A DNA stretch of 8,561 nucleotides, from NCBI GenBank assembly GCA_903898725.1, contig CAIUGQ010000363.1, positions 1-8,561 on the forward strand. The letters run 5' to 3'. Shown here one piece after another: positions 5,362 to 8,561 of the stretch (position 1 is the stretch's first letter; each line of letters starts with the position of its first letter). The notes beneath the pieces are model-generated. The model was not told the origin of the DNA. It was given only the letters and a program-made list of their open reading frames with translations, and did no database searches. Origin of the DNA: an uncultured Burkholderiales bacterium (GTDB taxonomy: Bacteria; Pseudomonadota; Gammaproteobacteria; Burkholderiales; Burkholderiaceae_E). A program made the position numbers and the translations under genes.

Positions 5362-6251
5362 TTCGCCCGGATCCCTGCCAGCTCGTTGAGCAGCAGCGCG
5401 GCCAGCACCAGCGCGCCGCCCTGTAGCGTGCTGGCCGTCGCGGTCTCGCCCGCGCCGAGCCATGCCCACAGCGGTCCGAGCACCACCTCCATGAGGCCGA
5501 GCAGCGCGATCTCGTGCGGCGCGAGGTGATGCGCGGCACGGACCATCAGCATGCAGGGCACGGCGAGCTGGAAGACACCGAGCAGGGCCAGGATGACGAG
5601 GTCGTGCGTGCTCGCCGACAGCGGCCAGGCGAGCGGCAGCGTCACCACCATCCCGATCAGCGCGCCGAGCAGCACCGCCGGGACGAGATCGACCCGCCCG
5701 CGGCTGCGCTTGAGCAGCACGATGTTGATCGCGGACGCGACCGGCACCGCGAAGGCCACGGCCATCCCCGCCAGGCCTTCGCCCGAGAGGCCCTCGCGCA
5801 CCATCCACACGATGCCGGCGGCTGCGATCGCGATCGCGGCCCAGGTGCGCCCGGGCACCGGCTCGCGCAGCACCGCGAGCCCGAGCAGGGCCGCGAGCAG
5901 AGGGGCTGCGGCGAGCACCACCAGCACGTTCGCGACCGTGGTGAGCGTCAGCGCCAGCATGAAGCAGGTGAACATCACCGCCCACATCGCACCGCTCGCC
6001 CAGCCGATCGCGCCTGCGCCGAGCACGCGGGACAGCCACGCGCCACGATGGCGCACCACCATCACCGCGATCACGAAGGCGGCGCAGAACGCCGACCGCC
6101 AGAACGCGAGCTCGAACCCTTCGGCGCGCTCGAGCTGACGCGTGCCGACGCCGGCGAGGCTCCACAGCACCGTGCACCCGAGCATCGTGAGCAGTGCGCG
6201 TCGATGCGCAGCGCTGTCGGTGCCTGTCGAGGCGAGGGTCGTGGAGGACAT
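5352..6251 (-). CDS. EamA-domain (DMT superfamily) inner-membrane transporter
   Basis: The 299-residue protein is almost entirely hydrophobic segments with short basic loops. About ten membrane helices can be placed, near residues 20-38, 48-66, 75-96, 100-122, 134-150, 159-176, 188-210, 218-238, 245-263 and 272-292. This is the two-repeat EamA layout (5+5 helices) and the usual family length of about 300. Family signs are the early tryptophan in TVLWSLAGVGTRQ, the APLLAALLGLAVLREPVPGRTWAAI block closing repeat one, and the matching LMEVVLGPLWAWLGAGETAT block in repeat two. Members export amino acids, metabolites or drugs by proton antiport; the substrate here cannot be told. The ATG at 6251 has no Shine-Dalgarno, but a TATAAT lies 11 bases upstream, so the message may begin almost at the start codon. 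The gene is divergent from dnaE and convergent with fpr. Confidence 0.88.
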   Translation of the reverse strand: MSSTTLASTGTDSAAHRRALLTMLGCTVLWSLAGVGTRQLERAEGFELAFWRSAFCAAFVIAVMVVRHRGAWLSRVLGAGAIGWASGAMWAVMFTCFMLALTLTTVANVLVVLAAAPLLAALLGLAVLREPVPGRTWAAIAIAAAGIVWMVREGLSGEGLAGMAVAFAVPVASAINIVLLKRSRGRVDLVPAVLLGALIGMVVTLPLAWPLSASTHDLVILALLGVFQLAVPCMLMVRAAHHLAPHEIALLGLMEVVLGPLWAWLGAGETATASTLQGGALVLAALLLNELAGIRAKRA

Positions 6252-6262
6252 GGTGGCGGCGG

Positions 6263-6268
6263 ATTATA
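6263..6268 (-). promoter_or_regulatory. TATAAT -10 element of the EamA transporter gene
   Basis: On the minus strand this is a perfect TATAAT, in a spacer otherwise very GC-rich. Transcription would begin near 6256, only about 5 bases before the ATG at 6251. The hexamer 17 bp upstream (CCGGAC) is a poor -35. The short leader leaves no room for a Shine-Dalgarno. Confidence 0.55.
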
Positions 6269-6316
6269 CGGGCCGCGGCCTCGCCGTCCGGGGCACGGGC
6301 GAGCCCGTCGCGGCGG

Positions 6317-6322
6317 TAGAAT
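6317..6322 (+). promoter_or_regulatory. Candidate -10 element of dnaE
   Basis: TAGAAT matches TATAAT at five of six bases. The expected start of transcription, about 7 bases downstream, falls on or next to the A of the dnaE ATG at 6329, implying a leaderless message. No convincing -35 or Shine-Dalgarno is visible. Confidence 0.45.
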
Positions 6323-6328
6323 GCAAGC

Positions 6329-8561
<2,233 letters not shown>

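Noticed and set aside
4448..5539. 363-codon minus-strand open frame opposite fpr
   Set aside because: Its translation is Arg/His/Val/Leu-rich with no motifs, the antisense image of fpr.
6249..6262. CCGCCGCCACCATG resembling a eukaryotic Kozak context before the transporter start
   Set aside because: The surroundings are plainly bacterial; the match is a chance product of GC-rich sequence.

Overview
This window is high-GC (roughly 70%) bacterial chromosome with densely packed housekeeping and redox genes. I see no mobile element, CRISPR array, rRNA or tRNA. The DnaE sequence style (for example PIVQAKPVSLAKAREAEPLF), the RhlE-type tail and the codon use suggest a betaproteobacterium, most likely Burkholderiales. 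That placement rests on pattern memory, not on a search.

Layout, left to right. Bases 1-335 hold the disordered C-terminal tail of a DEAD-box RNA helicase of RhlE type (+). It converges, with 3 bases between stop codons, on a minus-strand pair: gluQ (glutamyl-Q tRNA(Asp) synthetase, 339-1250) and a YhaJ-like LysR regulator (1247-2311). The two overlap by ATGA. Divergent from the LysR gene is a plus-strand cluster: a YhhW-type pirin/quercetinase (2417-3115), wrbA (3214-3819) and a second flavodoxin-fold reductase (3830-4390). The 105-bp divergent spacer has AT-rich blocks, a T-N11-A dyad and a 10-bp direct repeat. Next comes fpr, a ferredoxin-NADP+ reductase (4544-5326), with its own regulatory region: an FNR/Anr-type box (9 of 10 conserved bases), a suitably spaced -10, and a 15-bp inverted repeat near the predicted start of transcription. 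An EamA/DMT-family exporter (5352-6251, -) converges on fpr. It is divergent from dnaE (6329 to the window end, +), which is cut off after 744 codons. Both genes of this last divergent pair have -10-like hexamers so close to their start codons that they would give leaderless or near-leaderless mRNAs.

Working together: the LysR, pirin, WrbA and flavodoxin genes look like a quinone/flavonoid-response module. The regulator resembles YhaJ, the pirin keeps all four metal ligands of the E. coli quercetinase YhhW, and two tandem flavoproteins could carry out two-electron quinone reduction. The adjacent fpr manages NADPH/ferredoxin electron flow and appears to be oxygen-regulated on its own. The remaining genes are core functions (RNA helicase, tRNA modification, replication). 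No wholly new system is evident. The most useful observations are the FNR-type fpr promoter, the composition of the redox module, the basic C-terminal extension of the LysR protein, and the leaderless divergent promoters.
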